A DNA stretch of 64,000 nt from Isochrysis galbana (lineage: Eukaryota; Haptophyta; Isochrysidales; Isochrysidaceae): assembly GCA_018136815.1 (NCBI GenBank), contig CM030935.1:186001-250000 (forward strand), read 5' to 3'. Positions within the stretch are counted from its first letter, which is position 1, and every line of letters begins with the position of its first letter. Below are positions 9,912-20,575 of the stretch, piece by piece. The notes below the pieces were generated by a model that was not told where the DNA came from, ran no database searches, and saw only the letters and a list, made by a program, of their open reading frames with translations. The translations under genes and the position numbers were made by a program.

Positions 9912-11210
9912 GTGAGCCCGATGCGCTACACGCTCGTCTGTTCGGGCACGTACAACCCGCCGCACCGGGGGCACGCTTTGATGGGGCTGCACGCCGCCGC
10001 GCGGCTCATCGCGCGTGGGCACACTGTCGACCGCCTCCTCTTCCTTCCCGTCCACGACAATTACCTCGTGAACAAGCAGGCAGTCCGCGCAGTCGTGGTG
10101 CCGCCGCCTGCCCTACCTGAGGATGCTGGTGAGGGCTCCAGCGAGCTGCGGGAGGCGCGGGTGATAGCCCGGCCGTCGGCATCGCTCGGCGCTACGAGTA
10201 CCGCCCCCCACTTCCCGATGGCTACCCGCTGTGAGCTCCTCTCCACTCTACTTGAGGCGGAGTTATTGCACATGCCTGATACATTTCGCGAGGCAGTCGG
10301 CATCATCACCGTCCTGCCGTATGAGGAGGAGCACGCGGTGCGCCTGCTTCAGAGCTCGCCACACTATTGGGGGCGCCTACTCCCCGGGGGGCACCTGCGC
10401 ACTGTGCCGACAGCGGCTCTGATCCGCGCACTCTCTGTAGACAAAGCCATTGTCACAACTGGGTCGCGGCTAGGCCTGGTGTTTGGCGTGGACAACCTGG
10501 CAGGCATGGCAGGATGGGAATCGCCAGCACAGTTACTGGCAAATGCCGACCTTATACTTGTAGGTCGCGGAGAGCTGGATGGAGGCGGCGAGGGGGAGGC
10601 CGGATGTCACGATAGCTGGGACCTCCGGCCTCAGAAGCTATGTCAGCTACTTGCCGCTGTACGCGTTGTGGATTCTGATGAGGGCGTAGATGTGATACTC
10701 CCGCACGACTTCAACGGTAGTGCTGATGAGCAGTCAACGGCATCACGCGCAACTGTGTTCGTGAGGCTGCGGACGCATGGGCGATGTACAAGTGGTGCGT
10801 CAAGCGACGGTGCGGACAAGTCGGAAGCGTGCAATGAGCATCACCATGAAGCAGGCACTGTTCTTTATGCGTTGGGCGCACCCTCAACATCTGTACGCCT
10901 TCTGTCCTCCACGGCTATCCGAGAGGCTCTAGCTACTCTCACAATGCATGGTTATGCGTCTGCGCCGATGCTCTTTGGCCAGGCATGCTGCACCGTCTTT
11001 AAAGACCACAAGATCGGAATAGTGCGTGGGCCACAAGACGACATTGATGGCAGGGCGAATGGGCAAGCCCCTCAACTGAACGTAGAGTCTGCAGGCTCAG
11101 CATCTGCCGCTTCTCTCGGCGGATTGCTCGGAGGCTGGGTGGCAAGTGACCCGAAGGCATGGGAGCGCGCCTACCATAAGGCGCTTCGGCGCGGAGAGGT
11201 GGCCACGTGA
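9912..11210 (+). CDS. Nicotinamide/nicotinate mononucleotide adenylyltransferase-like protein
   Basis: A nucleotidyltransferase of the HIGH/ROSSMANN superfamily, expected to join NMN or NaMN to ATP in NAD synthesis. Residues about 5-20 read CSGTYNPPHRGHALMG, the GxFxPxHxGH nucleotide-binding loop. Near residue 320-335 is LLSSTAIREAL, the ISSTxxR-type ATP-binding motif. Between them GVDNLAGMAGWE fits the substrate-side region. At 432 residues it is much longer than typical NMNATs (about 200-350), because of low-complexity inserts before the C-terminal motif. A single exon begins at the first ATG after PAR copy 1. A related adenylyltransferase function cannot be excluded. Confidence 0.8.
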   Translation: MSPMRYTLVCSGTYNPPHRGHALMGLHAAARLIARGHTVDRLLFLPVHDNYLVNKQAVRAVVVPPPALPEDAGEGSSELREARVIARPSASLGATSTAPHFPMATRCELLSTLLEAELLHMPDTFREAVGIITVLPYEEEHAVRLLQSSPHYWGRLLPGGHLRTVPTAALIRALSVDKAIVTTGSRLGLVFGVDNLAGMAGWESPAQLLANADLILVGRGELDGGGEGEAGCHDSWDLRPQKLCQLLAAVRVVDSDEGVDVILPHDFNGSADEQSTASRATVFVRLRTHGRCTSGASSDGADKSEACNEHHHEAGTVLYALGAPSTSVRLLSSTAIREALATLTMHGYASAPMLFGQACCTVFKDHKIGIVRGPQDDIDGRANGQAPQLNVESAGSASAASLGGLLGGWVASDPKAWERAYHKALRRGEVAT

Positions 11211-11775
11211 GTTAGCATCCGGTGCTGCGGTGGACAACGTGCACAAATAATTCGGCTTTGTGGCAAGCATGCAAAGGCCAGGTGGTTTGGAGAGATGCAC
11301 ATGGGTATGGGTCTCCGTATACCCACAGTACGCTCGCTCTCCTCGCTCACCGCACCTCCTGAGTGTCAATACATACGCACAACAACCGAAACGTCGACTC
11401 ACAGAGTCGTATCTTTGCACGAGGCTAATGTTCACCTATGTGCTTGCGAATGCGTTGGCATGGCCAAACAAAATGTAAGTGCGCATGCTTGATATCCAGT
11501 GAATGGCACAGGGACGTTGCACGCATTACATACACGTGCACGGGTGGCTAACATGCACCGCCCTCCTTCTCCCCCCGGCGGGTATGCATAATGCATTGAG
11601 ACAAAAGAGTTGTTGCGCTAAGGCTAAGAGTATGAGCGCTAGAACGAACTAGTGGCCGGTGGAAGATCCGGACGACTCGAAAATCAAATAGAATCAGTAA
11701 ACGATGCCATTGGATGTGTGAGGTGTCTAGCGCAGGTGTCTTGGACTACTAAGAGACGTAACAGAGCACTAATCT
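11211..11775. other. Spacer downstream of NMNAT-like gene
   Basis: I see no gene, repeat or RNA feature. It presumably includes the 3'UTR of the nucleotidyltransferase gene. Confidence 0.5.
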
Positions 11776-11779
11776 TATG

Positions 11780-12330
11780 AATTGGTCGCCATGGAGGGGG
11801 GCCTCGCGCCCCCCGCCCCCCCACTCTCTCGACTCCCCTCATGGGGGGCGAGAACCATCCACCCCTCTGCGCTGCCTCTTGGCATGCAGGGGCGACTCAT
11901 CTATACTGCCCAGACTCTCCCAGAGAAATGGGCACAGATCGCACGCCCTGGCCCTGGCCCGCGCTAGCGCTAGCCAACTGGTTGTCGCTCTCACCAAGCC
12001 CTCCCCCCCTTGGGCTCCTTATTCAGGAGCCCCAGCCAGCTCCAGTCAACCTGCAGGGGCGCGGAGAGCCAGCGAGGGAGAGGCAGGAGGGGCCAGGGCC
12101 ATGCCCATGCCCCAGCCTCACCCGTCCCCTGTGTTGGGCGCTCCTAGCTCCTAGGCCCCGTGTAGCCCTGCAGGCCACCCGGGACCTGAAAGGGGGTCGC
12201 AGGCGAGCGCCATGGGCCCGAGCCGCAGGGAAGAGAGGAGGAAGAGGGAAGAGGGAGGGCAGGGGGCAGGGGGGGGGGGGGAGCAGCTCTCCCCCCCGGC
12301 GTTAACGTGTCTTCTCGGCCCGACAACTCC
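11780..12330. repeat. R1 body repeat
   Basis: GC-rich copy with the same strings as 4120-4480 and 19300-19700: CATGGAGGGGGGC, then ACTCTCTCGACTCC, then GCCAGCGAGGGAGAGGCAGG near 12067. It is followed by a purine-rich stretch and a G run at about 12270-12284. Confidence 0.6.
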
Positions 12331-12334
12331 AAAT

Positions 12335-12985
12335 AGAAGATATCCAACAGGCCTGCCCCGACCCCGCACTCTAAACTAGGCTCTAGGTAGTTAGTGCACC
12401 AGAGCCGGACCCCGGAAACCGAAGACAAAGGAATGAAGGGGGGAAGGGGAGGAGGTGGAGGGAGGGGATGTAAGGGCGATGCAGTAGCAGAGATGGGGAG
12501 ACCTAGACCTAGTAGTCGAGTAGCCCAGAGCCCAGAGCGCTAGGTGGTAGAATTCCCAGCTGACTCTGTCGAATGCTTTTTCCCAGTCGAGTGCTAGGAG
12601 GAGGCCCGGTTCTCCCGTTTCGTCGAGGTATGCCCTCGTTAGTTGTAAGAGGTGGGTGGTTTCGCTGATCAATCTCCTCGGTCCTCGGCACGAAGCCCAG
12701 TTGGGGGAGCTTGCCACAAGGGGGAGACAAGAGAACCCACCCCTTCATCACTTCATCCCACACATCACCCCACAAGGGGAGGAGACAGGGGTCTACACCT
12801 ATACAGTCCCATGAGAGGGAAGGGAAGGTGGGGAAGAGAGCGAAGACGCGACAAGCCGAACGAATCGACGAACCGAGGCCAATCCGGCCCAAGGGGTGCC
12901 CAAGGAAGCAACCCTCTTGGGTGGGAGGGGCAGTCCAAAGAGGACTAGGCCCATTGAGGCTCAAGGAGGGGCCATGATGAGCCAC
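12335..12985. mobile_element. Rearranged LINE-B remnant: 3'UTR (+) next to reverse transcriptase fragment (-)
   Basis: Plus-strand positions 12335-12515 match the LINE-B 3'UTR (GGCCTGCCCCGAC, GTGCACCAGAGCCGGACCCC, AAAGGAATGAAGGGGGG). Directly next to it, on the minus strand at about 12520-12720, is a reverse transcriptase segment: LISETTHLLQLTRAYLDE, then LLALDWEKAFDRVSWEF. The D..KAFD string is RT catalytic motif A. A preceding piece in another frame reads QLGFVPRTEEI, the QxGFvpgR block. The two parts are in opposite orientation and frameshifted, so the copy is dead and rearranged. Confidence 0.78.
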
Positions 12986-12999
12986 TGAGCCACCCCCCC

Positions 13000-14363
13000 T
13001 CCCCCCTCACCTTGCATTGTCAAACGGTCATGAGCGACCATTGACGCAAGGCGAGGAACCTGCCCAAAGATCCGCTCCAAGCGCGCGGAACGCGCTCGTT
13101 GCTCGAAATTTTGGGCAGGAGGGGCGGACCCAGTGGAATCCAGCCCATTGGGGCCCAAGGGGAGGCCATGAGCCATCCTCCTTGTCCCCTCCACACCACA
13201 AGCCATCGGCTCACCATGGAGGGTGAGCGAGGCTAGGGGGGAGATGAGGTCCGAGCGCTCCGCATGGGGGCAAGAAGGCGCCGGATGAATGCGGGCAGGT
13301 GGGCAGGGTCCATAGGAACCCACCCAGTCCCGTGCAGCAGCTCCATATCGCGGTGGTGCCCATGAGGCAACCATCGCGGCTTGGGCGAGGCAGAGCGCCA
13401 TCGCCGATCGCATCGCCAATCGTATATCGCCGGATAAGATTCTTACTACATTCACGCGCACGCACATTCACACAAACGCGCGCAAAACTAATAGTAACAA
13501 AGTAGCAACTATCAGTAAAACTGATAGGGTCATGGGGGCCCCGTGCCCCCCTTCCTCCATCGCAGACACCCCCTGGGTGGGCCTGCACACTCAACCTCAG
13601 CCCCTGCCTGCTGGCAGGGGCTGAGCTGACATCACTCTGGCCCAGACCCTCGCCGAGCGCGCGCTGCGCGCCGCACGCACTCGCCTGCACTGGCCCTCGC
13701 TCGTACTGAACCCCCACTCCACCACTGAGTCACAGACCACCTGAGCCGACAGGAAGGCACCCAGGGCCAGCGAGGCCAGCGAGGGAGAGGCAGGAGAGGC
13801 CAGGGGCCCAGCCCCAGCCTCCACTGCCCCCTGAGCTGGCCCAGCTGGCCCTCTGGGGGGACCCGAGGGGCCCCTCAGAGGGGGGCCATGGCGCGCGCAG
13901 GCATCGCACGCCCGTAGGAGAACGAAGAGAACGACGAAAAAAGCACGACAAAAAAAACGACACGATCTGACACACAAAAAGGTAATACTCACGCCTGTTT
14001 ACGGTATGTTTTCAGGCCGACACCTCGAGCGACATGCGAATGCCGCGAAAGCGCGGCGACACTTGAAAAAGACGCGAGAAGAGGGGGCCGAGACCCCCCA
14101 GGGGCACGAAGTGTCACGAGCAACAGGCGTTTATGTTTGTTTTGCCACAGGAACACCACACCAGCAGGTCTGCCCCAGCCCACCCCCTGCACTTGGCCCG
14201 TTGTAGTGCACGCGGCCCCCCCCCCCCGATACCAAAGACAAAGGAATAAAGGGGGTAGTGTAAGGGAGTGAGTAAACTGGGGTATAGGCGATGTCGTTAG
14301 TGAGTACCGTGAGTACGTGGACCCGTATAGCTAGCATGAGTAGCCCGAATCTTCAGATGTTTT
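13000..14363. repeat. Composite repeat R2 (minus) and LINE-B 3' end (plus)
   Basis: Positions about 13540-14350 are an inverted copy of 32510-33340; both hold the GCTCAGCCCCTGCC/GGCAGGGGCTGAG palindrome and the GGCCATGGCGCGCGCAGGCATC string. The end at 14225-14363 in plus orientation is a LINE-B 3'UTR terminating in CCGAATCTTCAGATGTTTT. Positions 13000-13540 hold GC-rich sequence without a recognisable gene. Confidence 0.6.
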
Positions 14364-14574
14364 AAATAGTAACAAAGTAAGAGCGCGCGGGGAAATTTCT
14401 GTGCCGCAAGAATGCCCCGCGCGGACTCGAAACGGCCGCGAGGGAGAAGTGAGAAGCATAGACCTCAGTATAAACATACAGAGGTTAGAATGAGCATCCA
14501 CGATGCATGAGATGGATGTATCCATGATAGATATGCATCTATGATGCACATATCATGGATGTATCCATGATACT

Positions 14575-14930
14575 CAGCCCCTGGCACCCCCTGCCTCTCC
14601 CACGCTCGCCACGCTGGCCATGGGAGCCGCCCAGAGCCCCCTGTCTGCCTGGCGACCAGGGATGGGGATGGGGGCGGAAGTCAGTACTCAGTACGAGAGT
14701 AGGCCCAAGCGGGCCTGGGGGTTCGGCTCGCGACCCTCGCCCACTGGGGGTCTGGGTGGTGTTGTTGATTGCCCTGCTCTGCTCATGCCAGAAGGCAGAG
14801 CATGGGGTTGACCGACAGGCCCCCCGGAGGGGAATCTTGGTACTTGGTGCCCGAGAGGGGGGGCGGGAGGCGCCCCCCCATGCTGAACTATGAACTAAGT
14901 ACTAAGTATAAACTCAGTTGGGGGGAGCGG
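14575..14930 (+). repeat. R1 body repeat, TATAAACTCAGTTG end
   Basis: A GC-rich copy that ends in GGCGCCCCCCCATG, then AGTATAAACTCAGTTGGG, the same end motif as copies at 5640, 32463 and 50935. No gene is supported. Confidence 0.55.
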
Positions 14931-16194
14931 GAAGGAGAGTGGGGATGGGGCAAGGGCATGGGCGACGTCATAGCGGGGATCCCAGTAAAAGGGAATGCAC
15001 ATAGCAGCGCAGTAGTAGTAGATACCTTCAAGCTCAAGCTTCAAGATTTTTTTATCTTTTCCCGCCTCCGTCCTCCGTCCGTCCTCCGTACGGCTTACGG
15101 CTTCCGTCCCGATGGCCGACGCCGGTGACCCTCCGCCCTGTCATCCTCCGCATTGTGACCCTCCTGCGTGCTACGTCCTCCAGTGTGTTGAGCCCTCGGG
15201 CGTCCTGCCAGGGCCGACCCCACCCCCTGTCCATCTGTCCATGCCCATGGCCTGCACCTGAGGTCTCCCCAACCCTCCTCTTCCCTCCCTATGTTCATAT
15301 CCTGGCTCGTAAAGTTTCACAGCTCCATCCACACCACCACCACCACCAACAGTTTTTGTATTACTACATCACTATTATAGGCGCTTGTCGTAGCACATGT
15401 CAAAGACATACCACATAGCAATTGCTACTACTATTACTACACGCCTGACAACTCAACTCAGTATTTAGGCTCATGGTGCCCCCCAAGCCATACAAGATGC
15501 ACGATGATGATGATTCACACCCATCAACAATCCCTCGCGCCCCGACAGCACCTCACAAGTCACCAACTCACTCTCTCAACCTGATTGCGCATCGTCGCAG
15601 GTTCATGACGAATACGCCGTTGGCGCTCATGGAATGACAGAGAGAACACCGATCGCACTCTGCGAGGAGGCGGACGGAACAGGAATGTTGCACACCTCAC
15701 AGTGAATGATATCAACAACTTTCAGCTTGGGGACACATGCAGGCGCGTGTGAGTCAGGTCATGTTGCGATGTTCGGGACGGCCGATGCGCAAGTAGGATG
15801 CAGAAAGCAGAATCCACTCTGCACGTGGCCACAGGCAGTGCTACGTGAGAGCTTGCGTAAGGAGATGGCATCTCGCTGTGACCACAAGACAACTGCCTCG
15901 TTGTCAAAAAGACGGGAAAGGGTGACATGTACATCAACTACACCCCATTCCGATAGCCGCGGACGGGAATGGGAAAAGCACCATTTGCCTTGCATTGGCG
16001 CCAAAACAGCCATCTTGGCGACCAGGGAGTAGACTCGCTCGAAGGCCTAATGAACGATGCCAGCTGAGCGTCACATAATGCAGCCGCATGAGACAGCTCC
16101 GCGCGTGCGTTCGCTGGGACCAGCGTGAGGCAGAGTCGCCCGGCAGGCGGATTATGTGAGCAAGCGCTTGGCGACGGGAGAGAGCTTGTGGTGC
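14931..16194. other. Unassigned spacer
   Basis: It contains pyrimidine-rich sequence at 15060-15300 and a CAC/CAA triplet stretch near 15330-15350. Moderate-length frames occur on both strands at 15700-16030 without domain-like sequence or splice context. I cannot support a gene. Part of it is probably the 3'UTR of the adjacent minus-strand membrane protein gene. Confidence 0.45.
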
Positions 16195-17122
16195 TCATCC
16201 ATCGAAAAGTATGGCGTCGAACGCTGCGGAAGAGGGGGGGAAGGGGGGATCAGGACGTGCGGCATGCCAGGCGGTCTCACGCCGAGAAGGCCTCCGAGAC
16301 GTTGTCGTGCCTAGGCATTGATGCTGAGCCTCAGGACAGACTAACGCCACTCCAGTATCGGTACATACCGGTTCTGCCTCCAAGCCAATTTTGGCGCTTG
16401 CCGCTGGAGCAAGCACACAAGCAACGGCCCCGAAGATGACGAAGAGGTTGGCCGCGACCAGGCGCGGGGAGTTGAGCAAAGCTTCCGTGGGAGTCTCGCC
16501 CATCGTGAGATGATCGTGCCACATGGCACCTAGCAAAATAACTCCAAGGGCAATGGCGAGCCACATCCTACTGCGGAAGCGGCTACCAGAACGCGCAAGG
16601 CCGAGCTGCTGCACAACACATTCATACGCTACGACAGCGGCCGAGATGAGTTCGAGCGCAAGCGGGCCAGTGTGGAGGAAGACGACAATCAGCATGAAGG
16701 CTGAGAGGGCCAGCCGCATCGCACCTGCCGCAGGTGAGGGATAAGCCACATGAGCACTGGGCATTTGGGCGTGCAGATGTGTAGGCACTTGCCGGAGCTC
16801 TCGCAGGCTGCCTCGGGTGGGCAGCCTAAACTGGGTATACAGGGTGATTGTGTCTTAGAGGGCGGCGAGCGCCCGTGCTTTGGACGGAGCACCGGCGATT
16901 GAGGCGCGCTCTAGAGGGGCGGGGCCCAGGAGAGAAAGAGGGGGGAGGGCGGAGATGAAGGGGCAGCCCACCGATGAGAGGGAGCACTGCGGTCTCTGCA
17001 GGCGAGAGGTTGGCGATGACGCGCCTAGGCGCAATTATGTCAACCAATCCGCCGAGCAGCTCGATCGCACCGACGAGTGCGAGCGCCGCCGGCGTGGCTG
17101 GGGTGAGGCTCACCACCACCAT
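16195..17122 (-). CDS. Small multi-pass membrane protein, two exons (16972-17122, 16195-16724)
   Basis: Exon 1 starts at the ATG at 17120-17122 (MVVVSLTPATPAALALVG) and ends inside a Gly codon at 16972. The intron (16725-16971, 247 bp, GT...GCAG) restores that codon and continues GAMRLALSAFMLIVVFLH. The joined product is 226 residues with about four hydrophobic segments: ALALVGAIELLGGLV; LALSAFMLIVVFL with LALELISAAVVAY; WLAIALGVILLGAMW; and VAANLFVIFGAVACVLA. An ...MWHDHLTMGE loop may face the lumen. I do not recognise the family; the arrangement is reminiscent of DoxX-like or other four-helix membrane proteins, but that is a guess. The Ser/Pro-rich C-terminus could change if a further intron exists. 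Confidence 0.6.
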
Positions 17123-17860
17123 GGGGGAAAGGTTGGGGAGGGGGGGGGCGCGGCGGGGGGGGGGGGGGGCGGCAGCCAGAAGACCACGAGCGTGGGCGGC
17201 GGGGGGGGGTAAGAACTGTGAGACCAACCACTAGTTACTTGAGATTGGACGAGAGAGAGAGAGAGGATCGAGTGTTGTAGAGCCTGGGGGGAGGGGGGGG
17301 AGGGGGGGGAAGAGGGGGCGAGGAGTACGAGAGGGGGGGGGGGGGGGGGATGCGCGGGAGAGAGAGGGGGGGGGGGGGAAAGGGGGGGGGGGGAGGGGGG
17401 GAGGGGTAGCAGAGGGCGGGGGGGGGGGGGGTCTCTCCCTTGATGATTCGGGTAGGAGTATACTAATGTACACGGGATTCCTCTTCACATCTTTTACATA
17501 GGAGGGACTCTGTGGCCCCCCCCCCCCCCCCCCCCCGCAGGGGAAGAGGAGAGGGACACACCGCCAGGCCACGGTCAAATCAGCAGGGCGGGGAAGAAGA
17601 AAAGGGGGGGAAGGGAAGGGGCCGCAGATGAGCGATGCGATGTTGTTTTACAAAACAAAGAGGCAAGCCTAGGTTGGACTCACGTGTTTTACAACAAAAA
17701 TGTCACCCCCTTCTCCCTAGAGACCTGAAACGCCGGTACAACCGACAAGCGCAGCACTGAACAAGTAGGGGGGGCTGGCGCCAGCCTGCTGCCCGCCACA
17801 CCCTCGGCTCTCTCTCCCCTCTCGCTCTCAGTCTCGAGCGCGGCCGCTCGCGTTGACCGG
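17123..17860. other. G-rich low-complexity region between two genes
   Basis: Positions 17280-17560 are dominated by runs of G or C up to 19 long, with short GAGA words. This gives many spurious frames. The region separates two divergent genes and must contain both promoters. Confidence 0.6.
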
Positions 17861-18777
17861 ATGGATCTGGCGGACGGCGGGCTGAGTAGCGCGCGCACCG
17901 CGCACTCCGGCTCCCACATGCTCAACATCCGCAATGCACGCATCCGCTCAGAGAACGACGTGACGCTGTTGCGCAACAGGCTCGAGCGGCTGGCGCAGGA
18001 AGAGCGGAAAGCGCTCAAGAAGATCGAGGAGACGAAGCGGCGCGCTGAGCAGATCATCCAACTCAAGGCGCGCAACGAGCGTAACCACTTGCGCAAGCAG
18101 CTCGAGGCTGAGTACGCAGAGCGCCAGAGGGAACGCGCCAGGGATCGCCTGCAACAGTCAAAGATCGAGATGTCGGGCAGCATGCAGGCCAATCTGCAGG
18201 CGATTCAAAACCAAAAGAAGCAGGGCGCGGATCACCTCCGCGAGCAGCGGCAGCTGATCAATGAGCACTTGCGGCAGCGTCAAGAACAGCAGCTCGACCG
18301 CAATCGCAAGGTCACTGAGGTGCGGAAGCGCCTAAGCCAGAGCGAGCGACTCCACTGTGCACGCCCGCATGCATGCGCGCGCGGCTGCCCGCCCACTGTG
18401 CGCGCTTGCATCCCTGTGCGCGCGACTCTCCTCTTGCGCTGAGCCACCTTTCTCCCGTCTGGCAGTTGATTCGGGAGCGGGCAGCCGAGGTGCAGAGGCT
18501 TAAGATGCAGCAGCGGATGGAGCATGAGGAGGCCTTGCAGCAAGAGATGGAGGAAAAAATGATGATTGAGGAGCAGAAACGCAATCTTGCAGAGAAGATT
18601 GTCGCGGAACTTGAAGATCAGGAGGAGATCGCCATTGACCGGCTGCGACGGACACAGGAGGCACAAAAGGCAGCCTACGAGGAGCTCGAGCGGGCGCTAG
18701 TCAACCCGCCACCTCCTGTTGATCAACGGGAAGCTGCACTTGGTCACTTGGTATCTTCAAGTACATCTGGTACATGA
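17861..18777 (+). CDS. Coiled-coil protein, two exons (17861-18319, 18466-18777)
   Basis: Exon 1 gives a highly charged helix-forming protein from residue about 20 (RNARIRSENDVTLLRNRLERLAQEERKAL...KRRAEQIIQLKARNE). Exon 2 continues with LIRERAAEVQRLKMQQRMEHEEAL and EEQKRNLAEKIVAELEDQEEIA. The acceptor CTGGCAG is at 18461-18465. The donor is either GTGCGG at 18320 or GTCACT at 18311; both are in phase, so the joint is uncertain by three residues. The 256-residue product is almost entirely Glu/Arg/Lys/Gln coiled coil, like many ciliary or cytoskeletal scaffold proteins, but no family-specific motif is visible. The last residues (HLVSSSTSGT) may be intronic read-through, with a further exon lost or unseen. 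Confidence 0.65.
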
Positions 18778-20575
18778 TGCTTCCCAGTTGTGACTGGAGA
18801 TACAAGAAGCTAGAGAGAACAACATGTGTGGATGTGCATATGCACCTGGCGATGGGATGGCCCCATCGAACTCAGAAGCGAGCCCCCACCGAATATTGCC
18901 GCCTAGTGTCAACGATACCACTTGGGGAAAAAACATCTGAAGATTCCGGGCTAACACCTGCTAGGTCTAGGTTTTCCTACCTCTCGACCGACATCGCCAT
19001 TACCTCCCCTCCCTCCATCTCCTCACCTTCCCCCCCCCCGTCTTTCCTTTTTCTTTGGTTTCCGGAGTCCGGCCCAGGTGCACTACCTCGGGCCTGGTTC
19101 AAAGTGTGGGGTCCAGGCAGGCCTTTTGGGTGTCCGGTGTTAGCGGTTGTCAAGGTGTGCGTGGATTTGTTTTTGCCTGTGCTTTGGGGACGGGTCTCGC
19201 TACGGATTTTGGCTTGTGTGCCGGATGTCCACTGGTCCTGCGCCTCAGGTGTGTTCTATTTTATTTAGGTTCTTCGACGAAGTCGTCGACGATGCAACTA
19301 AGTTTATACTTGGGCTTCGCCCAGGGGCAGGGGGGGGCACGAGCCCCCCCTCTCTCCACTCCTCCCCTGCCGTGGGGGAGGAACCACCCACCCTCCTGGC
19401 ACCTGGCACGCCGAATGCCGAATGGCTTGCCCAGGGCACACTGCCCTGCTGACCCACTCTCCTCCCCATAGGCTCGTGTGAATCGCGCGTCCTGGCTCAG
19501 CGTGGCTAGCCCATCGCTCCAACCCCTCCTCCCCCCCTGGTCGACAGGCAGACAGGTGCAGAGTGGGGGCCTCTGGTGCTCAGGAGCGCCAGCGAGGGAG
19601 AGGCAGGGGAGAGGCAAGGGCCCAACCCTAGCCTCCTCTGCCCCCTGAGCTGGGCTCCAGGAGCCTCCAGCCTCCAGGGTCTAGGGGGCGCCAGCAGCCA
19701 GCAGGCAGCTGCAGGCCTGTCGTAGGCGCGCCATCGCACGTGCCGCAGGGGAGGGAGGAGAGAGAGCGGAGAAGGGGGTGGGCGCGAGCGAGAGCTCCGC
19801 CGCTCCGCCCACCGAAAAACACAAGTAAGTCCCGCGCCGGTTTGAAGGATAAGTCGGGACTGCTGAGGCCGCCGCCTAGCCGGGACACAGGACACAGGCG
19901 GAAGGGGGGAAAGATCAACGGGGGGGGGGGGGGGGGGGGGGGCACCGGACCATAGCTCTAAGCCCTTTACCTTTACCCCTATCCCCCTAGTAGTGTAAAG
20001 GTGGGAGCCGCCTGATGGCGAGGGAAAAGGGCCAGGGGTGCGGGGGTGTAGAAAGTGTCTTGCGTTAAAGTAGTGTGTAGTGGGTCCACGGGTCCACGGC
20101 CGAATGTCGAATGTCGCATGTGCGCTAGGAATATCATAACGTTTTTTTAAGGTTCTTCGACGACGATGTGCGCCACCCCCAGCTTGGTGGCTATCGTGAT
20201 GAGCTCTACGCCGGGTACTATCTTATCATTTGCTCCTATCTTGAATAGAGGGGATACGTGATACATACGTGATACGTCATTATAAATAAACCTTTCAATA
20301 TTCTCATTCTCACATTCTCACCGCACACGCGCACACGCGGCCGTGGACCCACTGCTTTCTTTTCACGCAGCAAAAACTTTCTACACCCCCACTCCCCCGG
20401 CCCTTCTCCTTTATTGTAGTGTCTTTCTAGACCCAAACCACTGTCTTTCACATGTAGGAATGGAGCTTATCCCTGAATCGGCAGCCTCTACTCTAAATAA
20501 AGGAGTAGAGCCCTACTAGAGTACTACTAGAGTAGGAGTAGAGCTGGAGTACAGCCGTGAAGAAGAACAAAGTAC
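18778..20575. repeat. Repeat-rich spacer: LINE-B 3' end (-), R1 body, two R3 tails
   Basis: Positions 18926-19200 are a minus-strand LINE-B 3' end: reading on the plus strand, A-rich, then ACATCTGAAGATTC. Positions 19280-19700 are an R1 body (CAACTAAGTTTATACTTGGG at its start). Positions 19950-20155 are a plus-strand R3 tail, and 20280-20440 a minus-strand one (AATAAACCTTTCAATATTCTC). Between them, 20160-20240 on the minus strand encodes part of the ORF2 C-terminal module (PLFKIGANDKIVPGVEL). A run of 22 G lies at 19921-19942. Positions 20480-20555 repeat AGTAG/ACTAGAGTA words just before the next gene. Confidence 0.62.

Noticed and set aside
12335-12985. Twin-priming LINE inversion
   Set aside because: The inverted RT part lies on the wrong side of the 3'UTR segment and the 3' tail is missing, so a later rearrangement is more likely.
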